From: Bacteroidota bacterium
GTDB lineage: Bacteria > Bacteroidota > Ignavibacteria > Kryptoniales > JAKASW01
NCBI GenBank assembly: GCA_021812985.1
Contig: JAKAMG010000009.1
Coordinates: 1-64,000, forward strand
DNA length: 64,000 nucleotides
Reading direction: 5' to 3'
In this document: positions 7,333-16,725 of the stretch, piece after piece
Layout of the letters: the number at the start of each line of letters is the position of its first letter
How positions within the stretch are numbered: position 1 is the stretch's first letter
Notes under the pieces: model-generated
What the model was told of the DNA's origin: nothing
The model's database searches: none
Seen by the model: only the letters and a program-made list of their open reading frames with translations
Position numbers and translations under genes: made by a program

Positions 7333-7998
7333 TCACACTTTCCCCGTCATCATCCTGACAAACTGGTTGCCTATCCTCTCTTTTCCGATCGTGCTGTCAG
7401 GTCCATGCCCCGGGAAGATCCTCACTTGATCAGGAAGCGTCATCAGTCTACCGGTTATGCTCGTGGATATTTCATCCATTGAGCCGGTCGGAAGATCCAC
7501 CCGCCCGATCGAGCCGGCAAAGAGCGTGTCCCCTGTGAAAATTATCCCTTCGGTCTCAAAGTAAAGGCAAACCGACCCAGCCGAATGGCCAGGCGTGTGG
7601 ACAATCTCAAAATGCGCATCGTCAAATTCGAGCCTGACTCCGTCGGTGAGAGGGACATCAATGGATACCGGCTCGATCTTCTCGGGAGGAGATATGACCA
7701 TGCCGTTCGGGTCCTTCATCATCCATTCGTCACCGACGTTCGCGCACACCCTTGCCCCTGTCAGATCTTTGAGCCGGCGCATCTCACCAGTATGGTCCCA
7801 GTGGCCATGAGTCGCGACGATATACTTGACGGTCAATCCAAGCTCGCGCACCCGTCTGTATATTTTTTCACCAGACCACATTGGGACGTCTATTACAATC
7901 GCTTCACCGGCCGGTTTGCGGTAGACCAGGTACCCTATGGTCCAGACGGGCCCATCTTCAAATTTTTCTACGGAAATAGGAGGGCCGCTATTTTCCAT
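7333..7998 (-). CDS. MBL-fold metallo-hydrolase (glyoxalase II-like)
   Basis: A 221-residue metallo-beta-lactamase-fold hydrolase. The dinuclear metal motif is ATHGHWDHTGE, with further ligands in HTPGHSAGS, the bridging aspartate in FTGDTLFAGS, and the last histidine in FPGHGPDST. These fit the hydroxyacylglutathione-hydrolase/YcbL-like group that cleaves thioesters. The start chosen is ATG at 7998, which follows GAGGAAG and overlaps the stop of the AAA gene (TGATG); a TTG one codon earlier is less likely. It sits between an AAA ATPase and its VWA partner, so it may act in the same process. Confidence 0.88.
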   Translation of the reverse strand: MENSGPPISVEKFEDGPVWTIGYLVYRKPAGEAIVIDVPMWSGEKIYRRVRELGLTVKYIVATHGHWDHTGEMRRLKDLTGARVCANVGDEWMMKDPNGMVISPPEKIEPVSIDVPLTDGVRLEFDDAHFEIVHTPGHSAGSVCLYFETEGIIFTGDTLFAGSIGRVDLPTGSMDEISTSITGRLMTLPDQVRIFPGHGPDSTIGKERIGNQFVRMMTGKV

Positions 7999-9506
7999 CA
8001 ATCTTCCTCATATCTTCCCTTTGGTGGAAAAATACTTCCTACAAGATCCTTGTAAGCCACGACGTTGTCGGCGTCCTCCTTGGCAATCCGGGAAAACTGG
8101 TGGAGCCCGTCGAGCACAAACTCCATTGAAGTAGCCAACTCATATTTTTTCGATTCCTCCACTTTCATATGCTTCTTCGCCACCTCCTTAAGGTTGGCTA
8201 CCTTGCAGAGCTCGGAGTAGTAATCGTCGAAAGGCATATCGTCAGCCACCTCAATCTTATTCCCTGATTCGAACCACGTAATTATCGGCGTATATTCGTC
8301 GTCGCGCAATCTTGGCTCCTCCCCCTGCGTGGTGCGAATCTTCTTCTGAAGCGGATCGGGAAAATACTTCTTGAAAGTTTCTCTGACCGCCTTCCCTATC
8401 AACGCCTTGCTAACCTTCACCGAACCTTCCTGCTCGCCTTCGAAGACCAGCTCAAGCTTTCCCGTCATGCCGGGGAGGACCTGCTGCAGGTCGCAGATTC
8501 GCGGGACTACGGTCTTCTCGCCGTTCATTATGGCACGGCGTTCGGCGCTGCTTATCAGATTTTCCATGACTGAAATTGTCATCCTCACGCTCACGCCGCT
8601 CTTTTGGTCTATGAACTCGCTCCCTCGTGCCTGGAATGCGATTTCCTCCACCACCTCCTTCAGGTACTTCGGCATAATAACTCCCCGTCCGCCATCTCTC
8701 TCTGTCCAGGCTTCCTGCTCCGTTATCATCATCGCCTCAGGTACCGTGCGCGGATAGTGAGTCAGTATCTGGGAGTCGATCCTGTCCTTAAGCGGAGTGA
8801 TGATGTTGCCGCGGTTAGTGTAGTCCTCAGGGTTGGCGGTGAACACCATCATGACATCGAGCGGAATCCTTACGTTGAAGCCCCGGATCTGGATATCCTT
8901 TTCCTCCATGATATTGAAGAGTCCCACCTGTATTCTGGGCTGAAGGTCTGGTAGCTCGTTTATCGTGAAGATGCCCCGGTTTGTTCGGGGAATGATCCCG
9001 AAATGTATAGCTCCCTCGTGGGAGTAATGGAGTTTCTGGACAGCTGCTTTGATTGGATCTATGTCACCGATGAGATCGGCTATCGTCACGTCGGGGGTCG
9101 CGAGTTTCTCCCCGTAGCGCTGTTCGCGCGAGAGCCAGTCTAATTCGATATCGTCACCGTGTTCCTTCACAAGGTCCGTACAGCGTTTGCAGACAGGACT
9201 GAACGGATCGTCATTTATCTCGCACCCCTTCATCACTGGGACGTAGTCGTCCAGAAGCGAGATGAGGCTGCGCGCGATCCTTGTCTTCGCCTGTCCTCTG
9301 AGGCCGAGAAGAATCATGTCGTGACGGGCGAGAACTGCGTTTACTATCGAAGGAATGACCGTCTTGTCGTAACCTATGATCCCCGGAAACAACGCTTCCC
9401 CTTTGCTCAGCCTTGAAATGAGGTTCTTCCTCATCTCATCCTTGACGGACAGAACCTTGTAACCACTCTTCTTAAGTTCATCAAGCGTACGCGGCAGTTG
9501 CTTCAT
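7998..9506 (-). CDS. MoxR/magnesium-chelatase-like AAA+ ATPase
   Basis: A 502-residue AAA+ ATPase of the ChlI/MoxR type. The P-loop is LLGLRGQAKTR near 70, the Walker B region INELPDLQPR near 200 and sensor-1 FTANPEDYTNRG near 225. A cysteine pair CKRCTDL near 105 may bind a metal. The usual lid helices follow, and the last 130 residues are specific to this subgroup. The ATG at 9506 was chosen because AGAGGGA precedes it; an upstream in-frame codon 23 residues earlier has no such site. It heads an operon with the MBL hydrolase and the VWA protein, the expected partner. Confidence 0.88.
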   Translation of the reverse strand: MKQLPRTLDELKKSGYKVLSVKDEMRKNLISRLSKGEALFPGIIGYDKTVIPSIVNAVLARHDMILLGLRGQAKTRIARSLISLLDDYVPVMKGCEINDDPFSPVCKRCTDLVKEHGDDIELDWLSREQRYGEKLATPDVTIADLIGDIDPIKAAVQKLHYSHEGAIHFGIIPRTNRGIFTINELPDLQPRIQVGLFNIMEEKDIQIRGFNVRIPLDVMMVFTANPEDYTNRGNIITPLKDRIDSQILTHYPRTVPEAMMITEQEAWTERDGGRGVIMPKYLKEVVEEIAFQARGSEFIDQKSGVSVRMTISVMENLISSAERRAIMNGEKTVVPRICDLQQVLPGMTGKLELVFEGEQEGSVKVSKALIGKAVRETFKKYFPDPLQKKIRTTQGEEPRLRDDEYTPIITWFESGNKIEVADDMPFDDYYSELCKVANLKEVAKKHMKVEESKKYELATSMEFVLDGLHQFSRIAKEDADNVVAYKDLVGSIFPPKGRYEED

Positions 9507-9591
9507 CGCTTCCCTCTTGTTTCTGTTGGAATTTATTTCCGCACTTTCCAAAATACAAACCAGGTTCCTTTTCAATCCAAGCGCCGGGAGA

Positions 9592-9620
9592 TTGGAACTC
9601 CATATTCAAACACCTATTTT
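9592..9620 (+). promoter_or_regulatory. Predicted promoter of the GT9 gene (leaderless geometry)
   Basis: TTGGAA at 9592-9597, a 17-base spacer, and TATTTT at 9615-9620. Only seven bases separate the -10 box from the ATG at 9628, so the transcript should begin at or next to the start codon. No ribosome-binding site is present. The same geometry recurs before 18656. Confidence 0.5.
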
Positions 9621-9627
9621 TCTAACA

Positions 9628-10635
9628 ATGCAAACTTCCAAAAAGCTCCTCATCAGACTGAGTTCTGCCGGTGATGTCCTCCTAACTTCTCCACTCCTGA
9701 AAATAATCAGGGAGAGGGAGCCGGATTCAGAGATTCACTTCGTAGTAAAGTCAAGCTACGCTGACCTCGTCCGCCTGAATCCTAACGTGGACAGGCTTCA
9801 TTTAGTTCAAGAAGGGGCGGATATTCACGAGCTCGAAAGGCTTAGGAAGGAACTCATTTCTGAGAGATTTGAACTCACGCTCGATCTTCACAATAATTTT
9901 CGGAGCGTTTATCTCCGGAGAGGGACAGCCCCCGAAATCCGTGTGATCACGAAGGACATCTTTAAGAGAACGCTTCTCGTCAGGACCAAATTTAATTTCT
10001 TCCGATCGGTTAGGCCGGTCGCGCTGAAGTACGCCCAGACTTACGACAGCTCCGTGACCGAGGTCCCGAGACCCGAGGTGTTCGTCGCCCCGGAAACGAT
10101 AGCGGCAAGCGACAGGCTTTGGACTGCTGGCGGAAAGGATTCGCGGCCGTCAGTTTTCCTATGCCCTGGGGCAAGGCACTTCACGAAGCGTTGGCCCGCA
10201 AATTACTGGAGAACGCTCACCGAGAGTCTTACAAAGGATTACAGAGTGGTTCTTCTCGGAAGCATCGAGGATTCAGATCTTTGCCATGATATAGCAAACG
10301 GATTGGACGTTTACGATTTCGCAGGAAGGTTATCAATCATGGAAAGCACAGCTATGCTTACCCGCGCGTCGGCTGTGGTAACTAATGACTCTTATCTCAT
10401 GCACGCGGCAAACGCGCTGGGGAAAAAAGTCGTGGCTTTGTTCGGGTCTACGGTCAGAGAATTCGGGTTCTTTCCCTACGCGGTGGAGAACAGGGTACTT
10501 GAAGTGGATGGGCTGAGCTGCAGACCCTGCTCTCATATAGGCCTCGAGGAATGTCCGAGGTCTCATTTCAAATGCATGATGGAGACCACCCCGCAAGCTG
10601 TTGAAGCGGCGGTACGCGCCCTACTTAAATCGTGA
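9628..10635 (+). CDS. Glycosyltransferase family 9 (heptosyltransferase-like)
   Basis: A 335-residue GT-B enzyme of the heptosyltransferase family, which adds heptose or a similar sugar to the lipopolysaccharide core on the cytoplasmic face. Seen: N-terminal KKLLIRLSSAGDVLLTSPLL, the central donor-site strand FLCPGARHFTKRWP and the C-terminal sugar-nucleotide loop VVTNDSYLMHAANALGKKVVALFGST. The ATG at 9628 gives the typical N-terminus; earlier in-frame codons lie upstream of the predicted promoter. The gene stands alone and converges on purC with a 9-base gap. The acceptor sugar is not predictable. Confidence 0.88.
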   Translation: MQTSKKLLIRLSSAGDVLLTSPLLKIIREREPDSEIHFVVKSSYADLVRLNPNVDRLHLVQEGADIHELERLRKELISERFELTLDLHNNFRSVYLRRGTAPEIRVITKDIFKRTLLVRTKFNFFRSVRPVALKYAQTYDSSVTEVPRPEVFVAPETIAASDRLWTAGGKDSRPSVFLCPGARHFTKRWPANYWRTLTESLTKDYRVVLLGSIEDSDLCHDIANGLDVYDFAGRLSIMESTAMLTRASAVVTNDSYLMHAANALGKKVVALFGSTVREFGFFPYAVENRVLEVDGLSCRPCSHIGLEECPRSHFKCMMETTPQAVEAAVRALLKS

Positions 10636-10644
10636 TTAGGTCTC

Positions 10645-11541
10645 TCAGGAAAGCTTGATTCCGGCTAGAAGAGACAACGCCTGAAGATACTTTCTGCTGG
10701 TCTCCTGTATGATCTCGTCTGGAAGGACCGGTGCGGGAGGCTTCTTGTCCCAGTTCAACGAAAGAAGATAATCTCTAACGTACTGCTTGTCGAAGCTCGG
10801 TTGAGCCTTCCCCACCTGATATTGTGACTTGTCCCAGAAACGCGAGGAGTCGGGCGTGAGGACTTCGTCGATCAGAATGACCTCGCCCGTCTCATCCACG
10901 CCAAACTCAAGCTTCGTGTCAGCTATTATAATTCCCTTCCCGTCGGCAAAGGAGGCGGCGGTCTTGTAAATCGCTATAGTGTAGTCGCGGATTTTCTCCG
11001 CGAATTTTCCGCCAATGAGTTGAACCACCTTGTCGAAGCTGATGTTCTCGTCGTGCACTCCGATTTCCGCCTTTGTCGAGGGGGTAAAAATCGGTTCCGG
11101 CAATTTCTCTGATTCCTGCAGGCCCTTCGGTAGAGATATACCGCAGATTGATCCGGTCTTCTTGTAATCATTCCATCCGGAGCCGGATATGTATCCGCGA
11201 ACGATGCATTCAATTGGGAGCGGCCTGGTCTTCTTTCCCACCACGCTCCGGCCGGCAAGTTCGTCGGCATACGGCCTGCACTCCGCGGGATAATCCTTCA
11301 CTTCCGTGGCGATGACGTGGTTCCTCACAATATTCCTGGTGAAATCAAACCAGAAATTCGAGATCTGGTTCAGAACCTTTCCCTTGAACGGAATACCGTT
11401 CGGAAGAATTACGTCGAACGCGCTCAACCTATCCGACACGACGAAGAGAAGCGAATCCTTCAGGTCATATATATCGCGGACCTTTCCGCGCTGGAGAAGT
11501 TTCAGATTACTGTATTCAGTCTTTGTTACTATCTTCTCCAT
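10645..11541 (-). CDS. purC: SAICAR synthetase
   Basis: Phosphoribosylaminoimidazole-succinocarboxamide synthase, step 8 of IMP synthesis, joining CAIR and aspartate with ATP. The 298 residues fit the longer single-domain PurC form. Diagnostic stretches: [26 protein letters not shown] near 35, [13 protein letters not shown] near 120, FTPSTKAE, and [10 protein letters not shown] with [14 protein letters not shown] near 215-235. Start is ATG at 11541 after an AGGAGAAG site. No other purine genes are nearby. Confidence 0.96.
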   Translation of the reverse strand: MEKIVTKTEYSNLKLLQRGKVRDIYDLKDSLLFVVSDRLSAFDVILPNGIPFKGKVLNQISNFWFDFTRNIVRNHVIATEVKDYPAECRPYADELAGRSVVGKKTRPLPIECIVRGYISGSGWNDYKKTGSICGISLPKGLQESEKLPEPIFTPSTKAEIGVHDENISFDKVVQLIGGKFAEKIRDYTIAIYKTAASFADGKGIIIADTKLEFGVDETGEVILIDEVLTPDSSRFWDKSQYQVGKAQPSFDKQYVRDYLLSLNWDKKPPAPVLPDEIIQETSRKYLQALSLLAGIKLS

Positions 11542-11672
11542 AACTCTTCTCCTTTGAATGTTGGATTGTCAGCGACGCAGGCAATCTAAATAATCATGCG
11601 CCACGATACGTGTATTAAAATTAAAAACTTCGCGACTATTTTCCGAACGGGTAGTGTTCCTCGACTTCGGCA

Positions 11673-12383
11673 TTATCTAAGCTTCCTGTCGCTGTCGAGC
11701 CTCCCATCCAGTATGTGAAGTATTCTCCTTGTCTCGCCGGCGAAATGGTCATCATGGGTGACCAGGACTATCGTCTGGCCGGTTTCCTCGTTCAGTCTGC
11801 TGAAGAGAGTGTAAATGACTTCCGCGTTTTTTGAATCGAGGTTACCTGTTGGCTCGTCAGCGAGCAGGACCATTGGCCGGTTCACAAGCGCCCTCGCGAT
11901 GGCGACGCGCTGTTGCTGGCCGCCGGAAAGCTGGTTAGGCTTGTTGTGAAGTTTATCGGAAAGACCAAGATCGGAGAGGAGCTCCGTGGCCCTCTTCCTT
12001 GCATCGCCAACCCCGGCCCTTCCTCTCGCAAGGAGCGGCATCATCACGTTCTCGAGCGCAGTGAACTCAGGAAGAAGAAAATGAAACTGATAAACGAACC
12101 CGAGCTTCGCGTTCCTCATCTCTGCCAGGTCTTCCTCGCTCATCGCGCTTATCTCCTCACCGTCGAGGTACACGCTACCGGAATTCGGCTTATCCAGCCC
12201 TCCCATCAGATAAAGGAGCGTCGTCTTTCCTGAGCCGCTCGGGCCTGTGATGGCCGTGAACTCACCGCGCCCGATTGAAAAGCTTATGTCGGGGAGTATC
12301 GTGTTTACTAATTCCTCTCCGCCGTTCCTTATAGAGAGTTCTTTCCTGACGTGTTCGAGTTTAATGACAGGGTCTGTATTCAT
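11673..12383 (-). CDS. LolD/MacB-type ABC transporter ATPase
   Basis: A 236-residue ABC ATPase of the LolD/MacB group. Walker A is GPSGSGKTT near 45, the signature [15 protein letters not shown] near 147 and Walker [14 protein letters not shown] near 168, with the H-loop in VTHDDHFA. It energises the two FtsX-like permeases encoded upstream and overlaps the second by four bases. With the periplasmic adaptor it should form a tripartite mechanotransmission exporter, or a lipoprotein-release system. The substrate is not evident. Confidence 0.9.
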   Translation of the reverse strand: MNTDPVIKLEHVRKELSIRNGGEELVNTILPDISFSIGRGEFTAITGPSGSGKTTLLYLMGGLDKPNSGSVYLDGEEISAMSEEDLAEMRNAKLGFVYQFHFLLPEFTALENVMMPLLARGRAGVGDARKRATELLSDLGLSDKLHNKPNQLSGGQQQRVAIARALVNRPMVLLADEPTGNLDSKNAEVIYTLFSRLNEETGQTIVLVTHDDHFAGETRRILHILDGRLDSDRKLR

Positions 12384-13645
12384 CTTTCACCGCGCAGAAT
12401 TTCTACTGGGTTGACTTTTGCCGCGTTTCTCGAAGGGCCGACTGCGGCAACGAGGCTCACGATAATCGCGAAAAGCGACGCTAATATGAAATATTCGGGG
12501 CTCTTTCCCATCATGAGCCTGTCTGTCCTGATTGCTCCGGCACTCGATGATGCCATGGGTATCGAAGACATTATCTCAATGAGGACATATCCCAAAAGAC
12601 ATCCGATGGCCGATCCCACCAGCGCGACCATGAGCCCCTGCATCAGATAAATCCACGTAATCTCCCTCTTCCTGAAACCAATGGACTTGAGTATGGCTAT
12701 GTCCCTTGCTTTCTCCAGGACGTTGGTGATAAGGACGTTCGCGACGCCAAATCCAGCGACCATTATGACAAAGACTACAAGAAAATAGACGATGCCTGAT
12801 ATCATCTTGAAAAGCGCCACGACGCTGGCCGCTTTCTCTTCCCAAGTGACCGCGGTGTAATTCGTTTCCTTTTCTATAGACTTCGCCACAATCCCATCCT
12901 TCGGCAGATCGTTTACGCGTATGTAGAGGTGACTCGCTTCATCCGGAGAGAAGCCTCCGATGCTTTGGCCGAGCCTTATGTTGACGTAACAGTTGTCGTC
13001 GATGTCGTTTATCCCGGTTTGGAATATGCCGACGACGCGCACGCTGTAGATCTTCCCCGAGGGGGAGACTATTTGCATGCGGTCACCGACCCGCGAAGTG
13101 AAGTCCTTCGCCTCGGTGCTACCAAGCATTATGCCGTCAGGAGTCTTGCCCAGCTCATCGTAATTTCCGCTCAGCATATTCTTTGAGAACTTCTCGATTC
13201 CGTCCTCGAGCGACGGGACAATTCCGAATAGTTGTATCGGCTCAGACATCGTGCCGAACATCGCAATGACGTCAGTAGAAACGGAAGGCGAAACCAGTTG
13301 GACTAGTGAATCGCCCGATATCAGGTCCATGACCCTCGGGTAGTTCTTGATCACGTCCTGCTCGTCGCGGCTAACGTTCTTAATAAAGTCGACTCTTGTT
13401 CCCGGACTCGGCTCGACGAGCTGCGGGGGAACCGTCGGTCTCACCTTGTCCCCTGACACGATGACGTGAGGCGCGATTTCGACTATCTTTTGTATGAAGC
13501 TCTGAAGGAGACCGTCCATGAGCGAGACAGCCGTTATTAGGACCATGACTCCGACGCTTATCCCCATAAGGGTGAGAATCGTCTGCCGCTTTCTGTTCAG
13601 AAGCTGCCTGAAAGCAATCATGAGGAGATGGTAATTGATCTTCAT
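12380..13645 (-). CDS. FtsX/MacB-type ABC transporter permease (second)
   Basis: A 421-residue permease with the LolC/MacB topology: one N-terminal transmembrane helix (about 20-45, TLMGISVGVMVLITAVSLMDG), a periplasmic domain of some 230 residues, then three C-terminal helices (about 290-410) ending in the conserved ARDIAILKSIGFRKREI coupling segment and NPVEILRGE. It follows the first permease by two bases and overlaps the ATPase by four, so the two permeases probably form a heterodimer around one ATPase dimer. Confidence 0.88.
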   Translation of the reverse strand: MKINYHLLMIAFRQLLNRKRQTILTLMGISVGVMVLITAVSLMDGLLQSFIQKIVEIAPHVIVSGDKVRPTVPPQLVEPSPGTRVDFIKNVSRDEQDVIKNYPRVMDLISGDSLVQLVSPSVSTDVIAMFGTMSEPIQLFGIVPSLEDGIEKFSKNMLSGNYDELGKTPDGIMLGSTEAKDFTSRVGDRMQIVSPSGKIYSVRVVGIFQTGINDIDDNCYVNIRLGQSIGGFSPDEASHLYIRVNDLPKDGIVAKSIEKETNYTAVTWEEKAASVVALFKMISGIVYFLVVFVIMVAGFGVANVLITNVLEKARDIAILKSIGFRKREITWIYLMQGLMVALVGSAIGCLLGYVLIEIMSSIPMASSSAGAIRTDRLMMGKSPEYFILASLFAIIVSLVAAVGPSRNAAKVNPVEILRGER

Positions 13646-13647
13646 GA

Positions 13648-14916
13648 TCAGGCTCTCAGAATATCAACAGGTTTGAGTCTGGCGGCTTTTCGGGCAGGCC
13701 CAAATCCTGATATTGCGCTGACGATGACCGCGAACATAAATGTGAGGAAGTAGAAATAAGGCTTCTGGACGGTGACTATGTGATTTCCTCGGACAACGGC
13801 GCTCGGCCCGTACGAGATCGGAAGCGCGGAAATGAGATTCGTCAGATAATGCCCGGCCACGGCTCCTATCAATCCGCCCGCAATACCAAGCACCATTCCT
13901 TCTGCGAGAAAGATCATTTCAAGCGAGCGTATGCTGACTCCCATCGACTTCATTATCGCAATGTCCCGCTGCTTCTGAAGGACGATAGTTATCAGGACGT
14001 TCGCTATCCCGAACCCTGCGACGACGAAGACGAACATGACAAGAAAGAAGGTGATGTTGTTGTTCCGTTCGAACAGTGAGAGGAGGTTAGCGTTAGCCTC
14101 CTCCCAGGTCTCCGTCCTGTACCCGGTGAGCCCACTTATTTCAGTGGACAGCCTGTCAACATCGCCGAGGTTTGTAGTGTGTATCCCAATCGCCGAAACC
14201 ACGTTCTCTGCAAATCCGTTAATCGTCTGGGCAAGACGAAGGTTAATGTAGGCGTTATTGTCGTCGACTGCCCCGAACCCGCTCGCGAAGGTGCCGACGA
14301 CAATCAGATTATAGACCTTTCCGTTCTCACCGGTGAACCTAACGAGGTCATGGTACCCCGCTTTTATCTTCTCCGCAAGACCCGTCCCCAGCAAAATTCC
14401 GTTCTTAGTATACGTGAGCTCATCAAGGGTTCCAGAGACCATGTTCTGGCCGAGCTTCCCGATTTTCGCTTCGCGCACCGGGATTACCCCCTTCACGAAG
14501 CAGGGCCTGGAGAGAGTATTATAGCGTATGACGCCTCTTGTCGCGACAAATGGCGAAACGGCGTCTATCCCCGGCAAAGCGTCCACAAGAGAGACGACTT
14601 CCGTGTAAGGTTTGACCTCTTTCTTTTCGTCAGGGACTATGCGCGACACAATTCCTATATTATCTGACGCATAAGGTGATGATGAAATCAAAAGGCGCTG
14701 CTTCCCCTCCACCTTCTCCCCCTTTATCGTGATGAGAGGAGAGATGTCGATAATCTTACTCTTAATATCTGAGATGACACCTCCCGCGAGACCGAAGGTA
14801 AGTATCATCACCATGGAACCCACTCCGACGCCGGCAATGACGAGAATCGTCTGGCGACGCTTGCCGGAGAGATGGCGCAATGCTACTCTGATTACGAAGG
14901 AAGCCTTCTGTATCAT
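13648..14916 (-). CDS. FtsX/MacB-type ABC transporter permease (first)
   Basis: A 422-residue permease resembling the one encoded next (12380-13645): N-terminal helix near 20-40 (ILVIAGVGVGSMVMILTFGLAGG), periplasmic core, and three C-terminal helices with the coupling motif QRDIAIMKSMGVSIRSLEMIF and KPVDILRA at the end. The start is set at ATG 14916, which overlaps the stop of the adaptor gene as TGATG; an upstream in-frame start adds 33 residues without a membrane signal. It is probably one half of a heterodimeric membrane domain. Confidence 0.88.
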   Translation of the reverse strand: MIQKASFVIRVALRHLSGKRRQTILVIAGVGVGSMVMILTFGLAGGVISDIKSKIIDISPLITIKGEKVEGKQRLLISSSPYASDNIGIVSRIVPDEKKEVKPYTEVVSLVDALPGIDAVSPFVATRGVIRYNTLSRPCFVKGVIPVREAKIGKLGQNMVSGTLDELTYTKNGILLGTGLAEKIKAGYHDLVRFTGENGKVYNLIVVGTFASGFGAVDDNNAYINLRLAQTINGFAENVVSAIGIHTTNLGDVDRLSTEISGLTGYRTETWEEANANLLSLFERNNNITFFLVMFVFVVAGFGIANVLITIVLQKQRDIAIMKSMGVSIRSLEMIFLAEGMVLGIAGGLIGAVAGHYLTNLISALPISYGPSAVVRGNHIVTVQKPYFYFLTFMFAVIVSAISGFGPARKAARLKPVDILRA

Positions 14917-15974
14917 CACTCCGCCGTGTAGACCCTTGCACCGTTCGTGAGGTTCGGCCCGGGCTGCGCGATTATCCTTGTGCCTGTAGGAATAGTGTCT
15001 CCGAGTATCTCGCACATCTTTCCGTCCGTCGCCCCTATCTTCACTGCCATTTCACGCACCTTTCCATCATGAACGGCATACACTACGCTCGAATCGGCAA
15101 GTTGCACAAGTGCCGTCCTCGGTATGAGGACAACGTCATTCAATTCCGACGTAATTATGTTCACCGTAGCGGTCATACCGACGTTAAGGTTAGCAGGTGG
15201 ATCGGTAAGCTTCACGAAGACTTTTGATGTCTTTGTTTCCTCGTCCGTCTTCGGCACGATCCTGAACACGTAGCCGGCGAATCTTTCGGACCCGAACGCG
15301 TCGAATGCCACAACGCACTTCTGTCCTCCCCTGACACGGGCGAAATCCTGTTCGTCAACTTCCGCTTCAACAAGTATGGAGGAAGGGGCGATCATCTGAA
15401 AACAATCCGTGTTTGGAAGAAGGTAGTCCCCCAGTTTCGCCTTAGCGGATATGATCACGCCCGAGAATGGGGCGCTGACCACTGTCTTCGATAGATTCTC
15501 CTGCGCGATATCAAGCGCTATTTGCCGCTGCTGGAGAGCGACCCTTGCAAGATCGACGTCACGCCTCGCGTCGTCCAGAGATTTCTGAGTGACGCTTTTG
15601 CTAGTGAACAATGCCTGCGACCTTTGAAGGTTTTGCTCCTTGTTAGCCAGATCGATTTGAGCAGACTCGAGGTCCGCCTTTGACTCCGCGACGCGGAGGA
15701 GGTCATCGCTGTCGTCAGTCCTCAAAAGGGTTGCACCCCGACCAACGCGCATGCCTTCATGCGTTCCGACGTAGGTGACCAGGCCTCCTGCCTGTGAACG
15801 CAGCGTCGCAGTGGAATCCGCATAGACATTCCCTGTCGCATATACGACTGTTATAAGATTTCCCCTCCTGACCTCTACAACATCGACTCTATCGTGCACG
15901 AACATTGCCCTGTAAAGGATATATATCAGGAGGATTGCCGCAATTGCACCGCCAACGACATACTTCTTCTTCAT
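14916..15974 (-). CDS. Periplasmic adaptor protein (HlyD/MacA family)
   Basis: A 352-residue membrane-fusion protein anchored by an N-terminal helix (about 6-25, VVGGAIAAILLIYILYRAMF). Then come a lipoyl/barrel-sandwich half, a helical hairpin near 90-165 rich in Ala, Gln and Arg, the second half of the lipoyl domain with VVSAPFSGVIISAKAKLGDYL, and beta-barrel plus membrane-proximal domains. It would link the inner-membrane permeases to an outer-membrane exit duct, which is not encoded here. It overlaps tetR by four bases. Confidence 0.9.
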   Translation of the reverse strand: MKKKYVVGGAIAAILLIYILYRAMFVHDRVDVVEVRRGNLITVVYATGNVYADSTATLRSQAGGLVTYVGTHEGMRVGRGATLLRTDDSDDLLRVAESKADLESAQIDLANKEQNLQRSQALFTSKSVTQKSLDDARRDVDLARVALQQRQIALDIAQENLSKTVVSAPFSGVIISAKAKLGDYLLPNTDCFQMIAPSSILVEAEVDEQDFARVRGGQKCVVAFDAFGSERFAGYVFRIVPKTDEETKTSKVFVKLTDPPANLNVGMTATVNIITSELNDVVLIPRTALVQLADSSVVYAVHDGKVREMAVKIGATDGKMCEILGDTIPTGTRIIAQPGPNLTNGARVYTAE

Positions 15975-16588
15975 TTTGTTTTTCCTTCCGCTCCAATGCC
16001 GTCAAAGAAAACCGAGATAAGGAAATCGACAGCCTGCTTCCTCATCTTCTGATCGTGTTCGTAAAACAGATTGTTCATATGGTATGCGTAGACCATGTGA
16101 TTGAAGACCTGTGCTGCCTTGAGAGGGTCGAGCCTGCGGAGCTCCTTCGCCTTCATCCCCTTCTCCAGCTCCTGCGCGAGTATGTCATTGAGCTTTTCGT
16201 GTATCATCGCGTGAGGGCTCCCCCTCCACTCGGTCATGTTAATCCTGCCGACCTCCCTCATCAGAAGCCTAAAAAAATCGGCGTGGTCGGAAAAATGCGT
16301 GATCAGCCTATCTATGAAGAGTGCGAACTTGTCGCGAACAGCAAGCTCCTCAGACATGGCCTTTTCTGCGATGTCGTTTATCTCACGGAACACGTCCTCC
16401 ACCACGCTGAGGTAAAGCTCTTCCTTATTCCTGAAGAACTTGTATAGCGTTCCCTTTGCAAATTCCGATTTTTCCGCGACGCTGTCGAGGGTGGTCCCGT
16501 CGTATCCTCTTTCGGAAAAGACCTCCCTCGCTGCTTCGACTATCGCCTTTTTTCTGAACTCTGTTTCGCGCTGCTTTCTGGATACCAT
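15971..16588 (-). CDS. TetR/AcrR family regulator of the export operon
   Basis: A 205-residue TetR-type repressor. The N-terminal helix-turn-helix is typical: KAIVEAAREVFSERGYDGTTLDSVAEKSEFAKGTLY-like with FFRNKEELYLSV (about 12-60); the rest is a helical ligand-binding domain. It is the first gene of the operon with adaptor, permeases and ATPase, and a perfect palindrome lies 20 bases before its ATG, so it probably represses itself and the exporter until a ligand binds. The ligand is unknown. Confidence 0.92.
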   Translation of the reverse strand: MVSRKQRETEFRKKAIVEAAREVFSERGYDGTTLDSVAEKSEFAKGTLYKFFRNKEELYLSVVEDVFREINDIAEKAMSEELAVRDKFALFIDRLITHFSDHADFFRLLMREVGRINMTEWRGSPHAMIHEKLNDILAQELEKGMKAKELRRLDPLKAAQVFNHMVYAYHMNNLFYEHDQKMRKQAVDFLISVFFDGIGAEGKTK

Positions 16589-16607
16589 GTTACTGACCGT
16601 TCTCTGA

Positions 16608-16627
16608 TTTGAACTGATGAGTTCAAA
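16608..16627. promoter_or_regulatory. Palindromic operator upstream of tetR
   Basis: Perfect inverted repeat TTTGAACT-GATG-AGTTCAAA (8-4-8). It begins 20 bases upstream of the TetR start codon and overlaps a TATTTTG-like -10 element on the minus strand with TTGACT further upstream. The symmetry, length and place are those of a TetR-family operator, which implies autoregulation. Confidence 0.7.
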
Positions 16628-16725
16628 ATAGATACGATTGAGTCAAGAATCAAGCGTTACCTTCGTGGCCTTTCACCGATGGACGGCAAGGAGGTTCATC
16701 GGGGCACCTCTCGCGATCACATATA

